64,000 nucleotides of DNA from contig KN805404.1 in the NCBI GenBank assembly GCA_000818945.1, forward strand, positions 91,718-155,717, read 5' to 3'. Source of the stretch: Schizochytrium sp. CCTCC M209059. Taxonomy: Eukaryota; Sar; Bigyra; Thraustochytrida; Thraustochytriidae. Shown piece after piece: positions 1 through 11,860 of this stretch (positions within the stretch are counted from its first letter, which is position 1; each line of letters opens with the position of its first letter). The notes beneath the pieces were generated by a model that had not been told where the DNA came from, made no database searches, and saw only the letters and a program-made list of their open reading frames with translations. The position numbers were made by a program, and so were the translations under genes.

Positions 1-50
1 CGGCTGGGAGCTTTGGATGGGCAGATGGTCTTCTCGAGGAAAGCCCCACC

Positions 51-3000
51 ATGTTTTGGGATTCGACCATTCCGGACGTGGTGCCTCTCACCGACGATCT
101 TGGTGGAGCCATGGATGCCATGATGGGTGGCACGCAAAACAATCAGCCCCCGGGCCTCGCCTCGGCCATGCATGAGTTTGCTTCTGAGGCCGCAACTGGC
201 GCGCGAAGACGAGGCACCGCTTACTACCAAACGCAGCGTTCTCAGGCCCCTGGATATGGTTCCTATTACGAAGCGCAGGCCAACGATCCGTACAGTGCAG
301 TGGCAGAAGGCCACGCGTCTGATGAGTACGCGTCTGGAACGCCAGTCGACGGTCTCGCTGCTGAAGACGCAATGATCGATGATCTTTCCGCGTCTGCCGA
401 CCCGGCACTCTCGTTCAACTCTGCCACTACCGTTGCCGGGCCCGTGCCCTCTTCTGCAACGGTGCCTCCACCCCCTCCCCCTGCAGCGCCTGCAGCGCCA
501 ATAGGCGCCATGGCCAATGGCACGAATGGTCGCGGCGCCGTGACAAAGCCATCCTCTGTGACTGGTGCTCCCCAGGTCAGCCTTGCTCCAAGCGCGAGCC
601 TTGAGGACGCGTCGCCTTCAGACAGCGCGCAGAACAAGGCCACGGGCAATCGAGGCGGCGGTCGCAAGCGCAAGGGGGCTGTAGACGCGCCCATGTCGCC
701 TCGGAGTCGTGCGCAACGCGAAAAGAATCGCGAAGCCGTACGGAATTGCCGCAAGCGTAAGCGCGAGTACACGCAAAAGCTCAAGGATCGAGAGGCTATG
801 CTGCTGGAGGAGAATGAGCGGCTTCGTACTCAGCTTAAACTTGGCTCAGAAGAGATGCAAGAGAGTATGCGCATGCAGTGCGAGCATTTAGTCGCCAATA
901 TGAAGGCATCGCTCAGCAAGCAGGCCGCCCCTGCCTCCACCTCTGCTTCTTCGTCTTCTTCATCTTCTCCCGCTGCCGACCCGTCAGCAAAGGCCAAGCT
1001 CGAAGAGTACACGGAGGGTTACCTCAAGACACATGAAGAACAAGGCCGAAATCGTGAGGAAGCGAGCAAGCACATCCTTTCTCGTCTCATTCGCCAAGTC
1101 GAGCCGACGCACGTTACGAAAATGTACCTGTGGCAGTGTGCGCAAGACGAGTCGTACTTTCATACCACGGGCGGACTCTGGGAAGAGCTCTGCACTCGGC
1201 TCGGCTTGACGCGCGAGCAAAAGTTTAAGTTGCGTGACCGACGCAAGCGCGTCATTGAGATGTGCCGGGACATTGCGTCGGTGCTGGACAAGCTGGAGAA
1301 CTTGCACACTCTGGTCATGAAGAAGAGACGCCTCTCCGCGGAGACGATTCTCTTCCGTAGCTTGGCGCAGGAACTTTCGCCTGCACAACTTTCGCGCTTT
1401 GTGGTCTTTGTGCACAACTTTAATTCAAATGACCCTGCACACAGAGAGGCGTGGGCCAAGTATCTCGAATCGTTTGACCCTACTATCGACTACGAGGGAC
1501 TCAAGTTCACGGGACAATGGATCGTGCACAACACCAGCGCGCGCACGATCGATGACAAGTTCAGTATCGAGTCGTCCAGTCCGCAACAGGGACTTGCAGG
1601 CAAAGATGCGCAGAACGGACAGGCACAGCAGCAACAGCAACAGCAGTCCCCACCGCTGTCCCGCGAGAGGGCGACTGCAAAGCATAAATCCGAAACGGAG
1701 GGCGGCCTATCGCAAACGGAGGGAAGCGGGCAGACAGACCCTGGCTCCCCCGTACAAAACGAAGAACTCTTGCGCAATCGGCACAATAGTGCAATTGTGC
1801 TCAAACAGCTCTTTGAACAGCCAGAGGACGAACTGCGAAGCTACGCTGACGCCGCGCTTGCACCGGACATTGCTCTTTATGATCCCAACACAGTGCGCGT
1901 AATTCTGGGCATTGGAAAGGTACTCAAATACATTCGACGGATCCGCACCTCTTTTACTGGCCTCACAGCCAAAGAAGAGAACTTTATGACGCGGAAAAAC
2001 GTGGCGCGAGGAAGATGGACATTGACCGGGACGTACTATGGTCTCGGGCGAACGTCTGGCCCTGGCATTTCAAGCAAATCTGCTCCGTCATCGTCCTCGT
2101 CCTCGTCTTCGTCCTCTGAACTTCCAATGATAGACGAGACCAGCGGGATCGACGCGGTAGCAACTGGGGCCTCAGAGGGTCCCAAGGGTGAGTCCACGGA
2201 CAAGGACAAGGCTATCAAAGTCGCTGCCGAACGCGTCGTACAAAAGCCCGAGGGCAAACAAGTGTCCTTTCGTGTCATCATTGCCTACAAATTCGTGCCT
2301 GGGAGCGCACAGATTCAGCAGCTTATGGTGAGCTGGGCAGCCTTGGACGTAATGCGTCAGCTCGGGCTCTTGCCTGAGAGCTTTAGCAAGAGCATTGGCG
2401 ATCGTATGCAGGAACGAGCGAAGCGCGATGCCGAAGAGGCCAAGCGGGCAAAAGCTGCTGCTATGGCCCGTTCCGCGAGCAACGGTGCTGGGAGCCATGT
2501 CAGCAACCGTGACGACCTCGACTTGACGTCCGCCGGCCTAGCGCATAGCGAAGCGGACCTAAGCAGTCCTGGTGTCATGCTTTCGCCTGGCGCGATACTG
2601 CCGCCTGTCCCAAAGCTTGACCAACGGCTTCGCGAAAAGCTTTGCATCGAGATGACCAAGATTTTTGAGCTCTCCACGCCAGACGAGCGCATCGAGCTTG
2701 CTGACGAGCTCCTCGATGATCAGTGCGTGTTTCAAGACGCCAACATGGGTGGAGCCTTTCATGGTATCGACGAATGCGTCAACTATGTTCGTCGTCTGCG
2801 CAAAGCATTCTCGGAGATGACGCTTACGCGCCACAACTTTGTCTCGCTCAAGAAGCGCAAACGCGGCAAGCGCCGTGTACGCAGCTCGGGGAACTCGCGC
2901 ACGGCGAGTGGAACGGACAAGGGGAACGGTGACGCTCATGTTGCCGACGATGCCGAAGTCTCTTCTTCGGCGAGGACGCAAATGGGCTGTGTCGTCAAGG

Positions 3001-3152
3001 GAAAGTACACGGGCATGCTTGTGAACGAGCCCAAGCCGTTCGAGTTTAATGCGACCATTTTCGTGGCCTTTGGCGAGCGGAACAAGATCACCGAAGTAGA
3101 AATTTCTTGGAATGCAACGCACATTCTCAAGCAGCTTGGCGTTCTGCAATAA
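51..3152 (+). CDS. CREB/ATF-type bZIP transcription factor with two NTF2-like domains
   Basis: Predicted nuclear DNA-binding regulator of 1033 residues in one exon. The start ATG sits in good context (CCCACC before ATG). Residues 1-210 are low-complexity (Ala, Pro, Ser). The basic region at about 218-240 reads NREAVRNCRKRKREY, matching the CREB-style N-x7-R signature, and is followed by a short leucine zipper to about 265. Residues 316-476 form a helical block with no family I can name. Two similar modules follow, at about 570-775 and 856-1033. Each has an aromatic/acidic 'D-x-x-V/A-x-x-D' start, a Y-V/I-RR-hydrophobic helix, beta-rich strands, and an end like VSWAALDVMRQLG or ISWNATHILKQLG. 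This is the pattern of SnoaL/NTF2-like folds. Ser and Gln runs break the first module. The DNA-binding call is secure; the NTF2-like call is an inference from pattern. Target genes are unknown. Confidence 0.9.
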   Translation: MFWDSTIPDVVPLTDDLGGAMDAMMGGTQNNQPPGLASAMHEFASEAATGARRRGTAYYQTQRSQAPGYGSYYEAQANDPYSAVAEGHASDEYASGTPVDGLAAEDAMIDDLSASADPALSFNSATTVAGPVPSSATVPPPPPPAAPAAPIGAMANGTNGRGAVTKPSSVTGAPQVSLAPSASLEDASPSDSAQNKATGNRGGGRKRKGAVDAPMSPRSRAQREKNREAVRNCRKRKREYTQKLKDREAMLLEENERLRTQLKLGSEEMQESMRMQCEHLVANMKASLSKQAAPASTSASSSSSSSPAADPSAKAKLEEYTEGYLKTHEEQGRNREEASKHILSRLIRQVEPTHVTKMYLWQCAQDESYFHTTGGLWEELCTRLGLTREQKFKLRDRRKRVIEMCRDIASVLDKLENLHTLVMKKRRLSAETILFRSLAQELSPAQLSRFVVFVHNFNSNDPAHREAWAKYLESFDPTIDYEGLKFTGQWIVHNTSARTIDDKFSIESSSPQQGLAGKDAQNGQAQQQQQQQSPPLSRERATAKHKSETEGGLSQTEGSGQTDPGSPVQNEELLRNRHNSAIVLKQLFEQPEDELRSYADAALAPDIALYDPNTVRVILGIGKVLKYIRRIRTSFTGLTAKEENFMTRKNVARGRWTLTGTYYGLGRTSGPGISSKSAPSSSSSSSSSSELPMIDETSGIDAVATGASEGPKGESTDKDKAIKVAAERVVQKPEGKQVSFRVIIAYKFVPGSAQIQQLMVSWAALDVMRQLGLLPESFSKSIGDRMQERAKRDAEEAKRAKAAAMARSASNGAGSHVSNRDDLDLTSAGLAHSEADLSSPGVMLSPGAILPPVPKLDQRLREKLCIEMTKIFELSTPDERIELADELLDDQCVFQDANMGGAFHGIDECVNYVRRLRKAFSEMTLTRHNFVSLKKRKRGKRRVRSSGNSRTASGTDKGNGDAHVADDAEVSSSARTQMGCVVKGKYTGMLVNEPKPFEFNATIFVAFGERNKITEVEISWNATHILKQLGVLQ

Positions 3153-3724
3153 GAAGAGACAATAACCAACTGAACTGATTGACTGACAGTAACATGGCAA
3201 AATCGAGAAAACGAATTTTGATCCATTTTGAAACTTTTTACCTGCCGTACGGAATCAACCGAAAGCAACAGCAGCAGTAGCAGCAGGAAACAGCAGCTCT
3301 TGTACGCTTGATCTTGCGCGACCAATGGTGGTCAGAATAACTTACTCCTCAAATCAGGAAACCGGAAGGGCGCTGATCTCGCAAATAAAAAGCAAACCAT
3401 GGCAGACTCTTCTCCGAAAGCATTTGGTATCTTCACCGTTATTCCCTTCCCGTCTATCGAGGAAAGAATTCCCTGATCTTTTTTTTTTCCTTTTTTTAAA
3501 TGGAACATCGTCGCTGCATTTCTTCACTGTCGTCATCGTCGTCCCCGTCGCAGGTTTGGCCATCGCTCATCGAAAAGTCATTGATCCATCCAAGAGTCAA
3601 GTCAGGTTGACACTCAGATTTCGAGTCACCGGGTCGATCAACGAAGCTAAACAGTCGAAAACAGTTTTGCCAGAGGTTGGCCGGCCAGTGGGCTTTCTTT
3701 CTTTCTTTTGGGCCAAAAGCGAAC
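3153..3724. other. Intergenic spacer, 3' of bZIP and 5' of glycosyltransferase
   Basis: No credible gene is seen. It holds a CAG-rich stretch near 3265-3297, a T-run near 3479-3497 and, just before the next ATG, a CTTT-rich pyrimidine stretch near 3693-3708. It presumably carries the bZIP 3' UTR and the promoter of the downstream gene. Confidence 0.6.
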
Positions 3725-5485
3725 ATGCGCGGCGCGCGAGGGTTCGCGGCGCGACGGCGTGAGGTCACGGGGGGCAGGCGCGTAGTCAACGCTCGCCAAG
3801 TGCTCGCATGCGTGCTCGTGTCAGCCGCGGCTTGCGCTTGCCTGGGTTGGGTGTACTATCTGTATAGCATCACCGCTGACCTGCACGAGTCCGTGCGCGC
3901 GGGTCGCGCCGAGGCCGGGAAAGCGACGGCTGCCTTGGCGCAGGATGCAGCGTCGTCGATTCTCTCGTTCCGAGGTAATCATCAGCAAGACAGCCTCGTT
4001 GCAGTGACTCTGACCGCCGAAGAGGCAGCGGCCAAGGCAGCAGCTGGAACAACAACAACAACAGCTGGAGCCGAACCAGGAGCAGGAGCAGGAACAGGAG
4101 GAGCCGCCGCGCAAGATCCTGTGCTCTATCTGTATAACGAGCACGGCTGCACAGGAGCACCTCTCGTTGCTATTCGTCCCAAAGCTCCAGGAGGCAGTGA
4201 GATCCATGGCGTTTGCCAATATGAAGCAAAGTCGATGCGACTGGAAGGAGGTCCCGAGATTGACTTTTACGCCAGCTGCCAGCGCGATGGTTACTACGTG
4301 GGCTCCCTTTTCGCGTCGGAGGGCTGCGTAGAACGCTATAACTACCCGTCGGCCAAGTCCTTTCGCTTCATATGGCAGTCATCTCTGCAGAGCAGGCGAC
4401 AAATTCCTGATAGTGTCCTGGATGCCCAATGGGCCCAGCAGGACCACAAACCCCGAAAGCCACTCCAAGGCCAGGCCGCCAAGGCTAGAATCGTATTCTC
4501 CTGCGAATCATCCGAGTATTTCGGCTATCAGGTCTGGGCGAATTTTTATGCCTTTCTCACGAGTGGGCAGTCAAGTGCAACGTGGACACGCCTTTTGACG
4601 GCCGGGACGCGCGACGATCTCGCGGACAATGGACAGGTTCCCGGGTTGGCCACCTTCCAGGCCAAGCGAACGCTTTACTCGCGAAGGTACTCTCCTATCA
4701 ACAAACCCGATGTAATTACCAAGTGGTTCGAGTCTTCCGACAGGCCGCAAGAGGAGGTCATCGTTGTGATTGATCCGGATAATTGGCTTTTGAAAGACGT
4801 TGGAAGCTATGTGGACCGCGTCACGCCTGGCCATGCAATTGGTGAGCCTGCGTATTACCATGGCAGCCGCACCGCACAGCGTCTTTGGAAGGAAGTGTGT
4901 CTTCAGAATTGCGACGTTGATGTCGATCTCGTCGGTGTCCCATATATTGTTCATCGCGATGACCTCGCGGCCATCGCGCCACTTTGGCGCAGCTACACGA
5001 TCATGCTCAAGGACAGGGTTGCCAAAGACCCAGATTTCAAGCAAAAGTATGGCCATCTCGACCTTGCATGGGCGTCGGAGATGTTCGGCTATAACTTTGC
5101 TGCTGCTCACGTTGGCGTTCGCCACGAGGTTGTTCGCCGTATTCAGGTGCGAGATGTAGACTCGGAGCATCGCGCAGACAAGCTCCAGGGCGTTTCCATG
5201 ATTCATGTAGGTAGAGCTTGGTTCCCCAAAACCTACGCTCCAGCACAGAAATGGGCACACACTGAGGGTAAGAGCTTTAGCCATTTTGGCCAGCAGGTAT
5301 GGTGCAAGTGCAATAACACCGCAAGCACAGTCATCCCTTGGCCTTTGCCACCAGATGCCGATTTTCAGAGCACCAAAACATTGGAGATTTTGCACAATTC
5401 GATGGAGCGATTTGGCCCAATTCCGGAGAACGCCAAGTTTCGCCGCGGGGTCTCGCGAGGAACATATGGTGCAAGTCTCGACTGA
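3725..5485 (+). CDS. Type II membrane glycosyltransferase, HPAT/peptidyl-serine galactosyltransferase-like
   Basis: Likely Golgi enzyme that adds a sugar to hydroxyproline or serine of secreted proteins. The open frame extends 16 codons upstream without an ATG, so I start at the first ATG, giving 586 aa. Residues 1-22 are basic. Residues 24-48 form one membrane anchor (VLACVLVSAAACACLGWVYYL), giving type II topology. A Gly/Ala/Thr-rich stem follows. The catalytic part begins near 255 (FSCESSEYFGYQVWANFYAF), continues with YSPINKP, then VIDPDNWLL near 349 carrying the acidic D-x-D motif. Near 440 is LAWASEMFGYNFAAAHVG, then IHVGRAWFP. These match the order of motifs in plant hydroxyproline O-arabinosyltransferases and the algal serine galactosyltransferase family. 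A Cys-containing module at about 132-225 (LYLYNEHGC to YPSAKSFRF) precedes the catalytic part. The sugar donor and acceptor cannot be told from sequence. Confidence 0.82.
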   Translation: MRGARGFAARRREVTGGRRVVNARQVLACVLVSAAACACLGWVYYLYSITADLHESVRAGRAEAGKATAALAQDAASSILSFRGNHQQDSLVAVTLTAEEAAAKAAAGTTTTTAGAEPGAGAGTGGAAAQDPVLYLYNEHGCTGAPLVAIRPKAPGGSEIHGVCQYEAKSMRLEGGPEIDFYASCQRDGYYVGSLFASEGCVERYNYPSAKSFRFIWQSSLQSRRQIPDSVLDAQWAQQDHKPRKPLQGQAAKARIVFSCESSEYFGYQVWANFYAFLTSGQSSATWTRLLTAGTRDDLADNGQVPGLATFQAKRTLYSRRYSPINKPDVITKWFESSDRPQEEVIVVIDPDNWLLKDVGSYVDRVTPGHAIGEPAYYHGSRTAQRLWKEVCLQNCDVDVDLVGVPYIVHRDDLAAIAPLWRSYTIMLKDRVAKDPDFKQKYGHLDLAWASEMFGYNFAAAHVGVRHEVVRRIQVRDVDSEHRADKLQGVSMIHVGRAWFPKTYAPAQKWAHTEGKSFSHFGQQVWCKCNNTASTVIPWPLPPDADFQSTKTLEILHNSMERFGPIPENAKFRRGVSRGTYGASLD

Positions 5486-5495
5486 GATTATCAGT

Positions 5496-5501
5496 AATAA
5501 A
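5496..5501 (+). terminator. Polyadenylation signal AATAAA
   Basis: AATAAA lies 10 bases after the glycosyltransferase stop codon and just before the TG tract. The hexamer is seen directly; its use is inferred. Confidence 0.5.
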
Positions 5502-5527
5502 ACAAAAAGGTAACTACACTTGCTGTC

Positions 5528-6162
<635 letters not shown>

Positions 6163-6394
6163 TATGTGTGTTCTGGTTCCATTCATGTCATTTTGCTTGT
6201 GTTGTCATGCTTGCTTGCTAAGTGCTTTCAAGTGTCTTCATTCACAAGGAGCTTGATCAAGAGAAGAAGATCTTCAGCCGCAGCAAAGGATGAAAAGGAA
6301 CAAAGACAAATAGAAAGTGGCAGTTTTTTTTATTTAAATTTAGACTCCGATCACACCTCGCACAAGGACGCCCGCATATAGGCAGTATTTTGTT

Positions 6395-7620
6395 TCAATC
6401 GTCCAAAAGCTCAATGGGCTCGTTCGATGATGCTACTGCAGCTTGTTGAGGTGCGGACCCGAACGTCTCATTTCCATGGGGCCGTTGGCTGTTTTGAATG
6501 CCGTTGCCGCCGCTGCTAGTGCTGTTTACTTGCACCGTTGATGATGATGATGATGATGACAATACTGCCGGACCTGGGGTAGACACGGGACCCACAGGAT
6601 TGGACACAAAATCTATCTCCGAATAGTCACTCTCCTCGGGAGCAAAGCCAGGCTGAAGTCTCCCAGCAGCTATGGAAGCAGCAACCCAGCCTGTAGTTTT
6701 GAACACTGAACGAATAGCTTGCTGCGCCGAGTATGTAGCGCGAGCTTGATCGTCGGCTATTTCCTGCCATTTAGAACACATATCCGCAAGCTTTGGCCGA
6801 CGCAGCGTTGACACAACATACTGACACACTACCGTAGCATCGTTTGTGACAATAGCTCCGTGCTTTTGCAATTCCTCAATAATATCCTCGGCGTCCGGCA
6901 TGCGTTTCCGGATAACCAGTACGTGCAAGTTGTTAAAGACGCCGCACCCTTCGGATGCTGGACTTTGCTTCGACATGTAGAAATCGTCGAGCCGCGTCTG
7001 ATAGTTTGGGTCCAAATGTCGAAAGGTAATGAACGGCTGCAGTGACACTCGCGCTTGCGCTTGCATCTCTTGTTGTCGCTCTTGGTCGTAGTTGCTGTAG
7101 TTAACAAGCTGTTGGTAGACCAAAGCACTATTGAAGCCTTTATTTGCCTGGAATTGTTGTCCGTTCGTCGAGTGAAACGGAGTGCGAGCGCCAGAGTTGA
7201 ATTCAGCCATTTCCCGTCTTCTCGCCACCCCAGATGATCTGGCGTTGTTGTACATTTGGGCTGCCAGGGCTGGGGCGCTCGTCGCGTCGGCGCGGCCACT
7301 CTTGATGAGATCCATTTCCAACCGTTCCAGCTCGCGAAATTCCATGAGCGCTTCGTCGCGCGCCTCCTCCGTTTGTCGCTCGGCCTCGTCCTCGTTCAGG
7401 AGGAGGTCCTCCAAGCAGAAATCGGTAATGTATTTTCCTCCCTGTTGCTCGCTGCGAAGAACGCCTTGCAATACACGGTCCTCACGAATTCCTCTCTTTT
7501 GTTGCATTTCCTTCTTGGTGACGACCGGATCCGTGACAGCCTCTACTTCGTCTTCCATAGCTTCCGTCTTGGCTTCGCTTGCTGATGACGAAGAACTTTG
7601 GGCCTGACCTTCATCAGAAC

Positions 7621-7653
<33 letters not shown>

Positions 7654-10600
7654 TACTCGACTCAGCGCCAGTACCGGCGCCACTCTTTCGATTTGCTCCT
7701 TGAGCCTTTGCAGCAGAAGACTGCTGCTTGCCGTTTCTTTCATTTTTTCCACTAGCAGCCGCGACGCCTCGGGCCTCGCGGTCAGCATCTTCCAGGTCAG
7801 CATCTTCAAGATCGGCTTCGTCGGGCTCCCCGTGCCCAATGTCCTTGAGAAGCTTGTCTGCATTGACAGTCCGCTGTTGAAGTTGATTGAAGCGCCGGAG
7901 ATTGAAAAAGTTGCGGAGGTCCGAAGACGTGACGGTGCGCTTCGTTGCGCGCGCATCGACAACGCGCGAAGTGAGCGATTCCTTTTTGGTTTGTTGATCA
8001 AAGATTGTTCGCTCCATGGTGCCGGCTGCCACAAGTCTGTACACAAAGACGGGCTTCTTTTGCCCGAAGCGATACGCCCGACACATAGCCTCGTGGTCCA
8101 GACATGGATTCCAACACGCATCAAACATGACAACACGATTCGCAGACTGAAGATTGAGTCCTTCGCCCGCTGCACGCGTGCTGGCGAGAAAAACGCATTT
8201 GTCCTTGATCGGGGCTGCGTTGAAGGCATCGACAAGCGCATTGCGAGTCGCTTGTGGTGTTGCGCCATCAAGGCGCGAAAATCCGATGCGGACGCCCGGA
8301 AGGTACGGGCAAGCGTCTGATCCCGGCTCGATCTTCATGCGACGCTCTTGGCGAGCCTTTCGCCGAGCTTTCTTGCTTGAAGTTGCATCAGCAGCGGATG
8401 ATGATGCTAATTTCTTCGTCCGCGTACGTTGAGACAAACGAGCTCCCTCCCGCTTGCGCTTCGCGCCTCCCGAGGCGGCTTCGCCTTGGAGGCCAAGGAC
8501 GTCATCGTCCTCCTCAAGGTCTGCTGCCGCGACAACTTGGTTAATAGGTTTCCTCCATCTGTGCCCTTGTGGTGTCGCTGCATTGATTTCGTCCGTACGC
8601 GAGCCGTTGGTCTTTTCGTTGTCCACCTTGCCCGCGACTTCTTCGTTTTCCGCGTCGCCATCGTCGCTCGAGTGCGAATCGTCCGAGGCTGAATCGTCCG
8701 AGTCTGATTCGGAATCGTCATCGTCAATGATACGAAGCTGCTCCTCGACGCGACTGTTATGGAACTCAATGATTTGTTGCACCACATTGAGGGTTTGCAC
8801 GCTCTGCGAGAAAACGATCACTTTGTCCATTTGTTGGCGCGCACTTCTCAAGATAGAAAAGAGTATGATCATTTTGCCCGAGTCACTGAGTCGCTTCCCT
8901 GGCTTGAACGACTTGAGAGGAAGATGAGCCCAAGAGTACGAACTCTCCTGGCCGGCAGTGGCGGGTTCGCTCTCGATTGCCACGATTCCGTCCTCGTCCT
9001 CCATTTCCTCAAGCGTGCGGTTCACCTCGATCTCCTTCAAGTGCTCGAGCCTTCGATCCTCCTCCCGCAGTTCCTCATCCGTGAGCTCAGGGTCCTTGGG
9101 TAGACATGCCGCCGCAGCATGGGTTGGTGACATGAGCGCTATGGAGTCTTGTAGTTTTCTGGCCGTAACCTTGGCAGTGAGTTGCACGTTCGTCCACGAT
9201 GCGCGATGCCAACGTCGCACGAGAATGCGCACGGGTGCACCAACATCGCGCGCTTGCACTTGCTTTCGAAAGAGGAGGTCATTGAAATTCGCTCGCGAGC
9301 AAGGGGAATCATCAATGGACACTACCTCATCGAGAAGCTCGAACCAGGGGAGAGACGGGTCGGGACATTTGCTCTGATCAAAAACAGCGTCGACAAAAGT
9401 GACCGTCGCCTCGGTGCGATCGTGTCGCGATTTGGCAAGGTTCTGCTGCACGACGTTGATGCCGAGATCACCGAGGTCTGAAGGAACGAATATTGAGAGC
9501 GACGCGTATGCAGAATCACGAGATCCGCGCTCGTTGCCGAGCGGTGTGTGCTCGCGATATTTCCCGTAAACGATGTCCGGATGATTGACAATGGAAAGCG
9601 AGTGATGATAAGCAGCAATGATCCCTCCGTTTTGCGAGGCCGAGGCGCCGCCGTTTTCTCGCGCCTTCGCCTGGTCAACGCGATTTCGCGCGAATGCACG
9701 GTACAGCTCGGCTTGCTTCCCCGTAAGACGGCAGCGCAAGACCCATTCGTATTTTGGCGGAAGTTCGCGCGCTAAATGCTGCGAATCACGACGAAGGATG
9801 ATGCTGCGCAAGAGGTCGTTGAGGACAATAGTCCTTGAGCGCGCAAACTTGACGTCCTCGGGCGCCGAATCGAGGGCTTGTCCGTTTTCAATGGGGATTT
9901 TGAACTGATGCTTGAAGGCTTCGCTCGTTTTCAAGTATCCTGGCCTCGCAAAGTTGACCATGCACCAATATTCCTCAAGGTGATTTTGCAAAGGGTATCC
10001 CGTGAGAACGATGCGCCGGCGCGTCTTGATACGCGACATGGCCTTGACGATTTGTGACTTGGCTTGCCGCAGACGATGGCCCTCATCGACAACAACAAGC
10101 GAGGGCCCAGGCCTATCAACGAGGAGATCCCGCGCAAGCTGAGCCTTGGGGGAGTCTGTGCCTTCTTTGGGTTCTTGGGCGAGGGACCGGAACATCTCAT
10201 ATCCCGTGAGAAGAACGCCACCCTCCGCTTGCCACTTTTCCAGAACGGCTAAACGCTGATCGAGCCGCGTGCCCGTTTTCGCGTCTAAAACCTGTACGTT
10301 GAAAAGATCGAGAGCGCGCTTCTCTTCCTTCTTCTTCGGGCTCAACCACTTGTGAATCTCGCGATACCAATTGAGAATTACCGAGGTAGGAGAAACGACG
10401 AGGATCGTTGTTTTACGTTTCGAGTCCACCTCATCTTTATGATGCGCGAGAAAGGTGTGCATGAGCGATATATTCTGGAGGGTTTTTCCTAGACCCATGT
10501 AGTCTGCGAGGATGCAGCCGCTGTGCCGCGCGGACTGAACATGAGACCAGAGGAAGCGCACGCCTACTGCCTGATGTGGTTTGAGGACACGAGAAAAGAT

Positions 10601-11539
10601 GGGGTCCAGTCTCACGTGGTGTGGTTCTTTCTTCTCCCGGATGGTATTTTTTTTCTGTTTGTACTTGACGTCTGCCGGAGTTACTGTCTTCTTACCGTCT
10701 TTGTTTGACTCTTCCGTATTCTCAATCTTGAGTGTTTTTTGCGGTCGTTTGCGCCCACTTCTTTGGGGGAAATGTTTCTCGCTGTTGACATCGTTGCTGC
10801 CGTCTGTTCCTAACTGGGTTTCTTCCTCCTCGCCTTTGCTATCGCTCGTGTTCTGTGCAGGATCCTCGTTGTGATCGTGCGCTCCTTTATTGACGATTGT
10901 TTTGGCTTCATTGCCATCCTTGAGGGAGTCATCTGCCTCGTTTGTTTTCGCCTGGGTTTCCTCGGGAAGCTCCTCTTTTTGAATATCCCAAAGTGGGATG
11001 CCATTCTCGCGATCCTCTTCCGAAATGTCTTCAATTGTCCAGCGGTTGGCGCCGGCCTTGTTACTTTTCACCTTTTTGAGCATGCCCGCGTCCAGGGCGG
11101 ACTTGGACATGTTCACCTTGCGCTTGAGGTGAGCGGGCTTGGTTTCGGCGACGGCGTCGGTATCTCCGCTGAGAAAGCGCTCCGTGAGCTCGGCGCTGGC
11201 GTGAGCCGCGGCGGCATCGCCATTGCGCTGTTGCGCCGTCTCCTGCTGCTGATCCTCGCCAGCATCGCCCGCGTTGCCAACAGCGGCGACGCCCGCCTCG
11301 TGCACCATCAACTCGCCGTCTCCCAGGTCGGTCGTCTCGTCGCTAACTCCGTTGTGCCTCGTTGCGAAGGAGAGAGCTACGGCTGCCTGGAGAAAGCCGC
11401 AATTTACCGCGGCTGTGGCGCGCCGCGACCCCTTGGAAGGCGCGGCTGTCCTTGTCCTCCCGACCGCCGTGGCGTGACGGTCGCGCGTCCAGGCTTGCTC
11501 TGCGCAGTAGTTGGCGATTTGCAGAATCAAATTTGACAT
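6395..11539 (-). CDS. SNF2-family chromatin remodelling ATPase, ATRX/ARIP4 (RAD54L2) class
   Basis: Nuclear DNA translocase of 1714 aa in one exon; the start is an ATG at 11537-11539. Residues 1-310 are acidic and disordered with Lys clusters. The first RecA lobe starts near 313 (LKPHQAVGVRFLWSH). Walker A is DYMGLGKTLQ near 345, the Walker B box is VVDEGHRLR near 483, and LTGYPLQNHLEEYWCMVNFARPG follows, a sequence typical of ATRX/ARIP4. About 600 residues then separate the lobes, with an acidic Asp/Ser run near 940-960. The second lobe has DGATPQATR, STRAAGEGLNLQ near 1125 and CRAYRFGQKKPVFVYRL near 1155. No ADD/PHD zinc finger is seen, so it resembles ARIP4 more than animal ATRX. Near 1535-1640 a segment (HVLVIRKRMPDAEDIIEEL through GWVAASIAAGRL) looks BRCT-like. 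A TATATA sits just upstream of the ATG at about 11543-11549. Confidence 0.92.
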
Positions 11540-11860
11540 TGAGATATATAAGCCAGGCCTTTCAGTGCGCGGTGGTTAGTTTTAAAAAAAATGAGCCATT
11601 TTCGAGTCATCGTGCTTTACTGTGAGGCCACTGGTCTTGGCTAGGGCCACTGGTCTTGGCAAGGTACGTATGTATGTACACCGACCCGGATTCGAATAGG
11701 TAATTGAAGAAAAATTCTCTGCCCCCCCCCTACAAAACGAAAGCATTAAAAACTGGGTCGCGAAGGAGCAATGGGCTCATATAGAAAAGCAAGCGAATGA
11801 ATCGGTTGCAATTCTTCGGCACAAGCAAACGAGCGTGAACGGTGAGGGGTGGGGAACAGA
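11540..11860. other. Promoter-side spacer of the SNF2 gene
   Basis: No gene is seen. It holds a TATATA a few bases before the SNF2 ATG, an A-run near 11584-11591, a C-run near 11722, and a 16-base direct repeat at 11626-11641 and 11645-11660 (GGCCACTGGTCTTGGC). Confidence 0.5.

Noticed and set aside
11673..11710. Possible tRNA T-arm (GGATTCGAATAGG)
   Set aside because: The stem does not pair properly and no acceptor, D or anticodon arm can be placed upstream.
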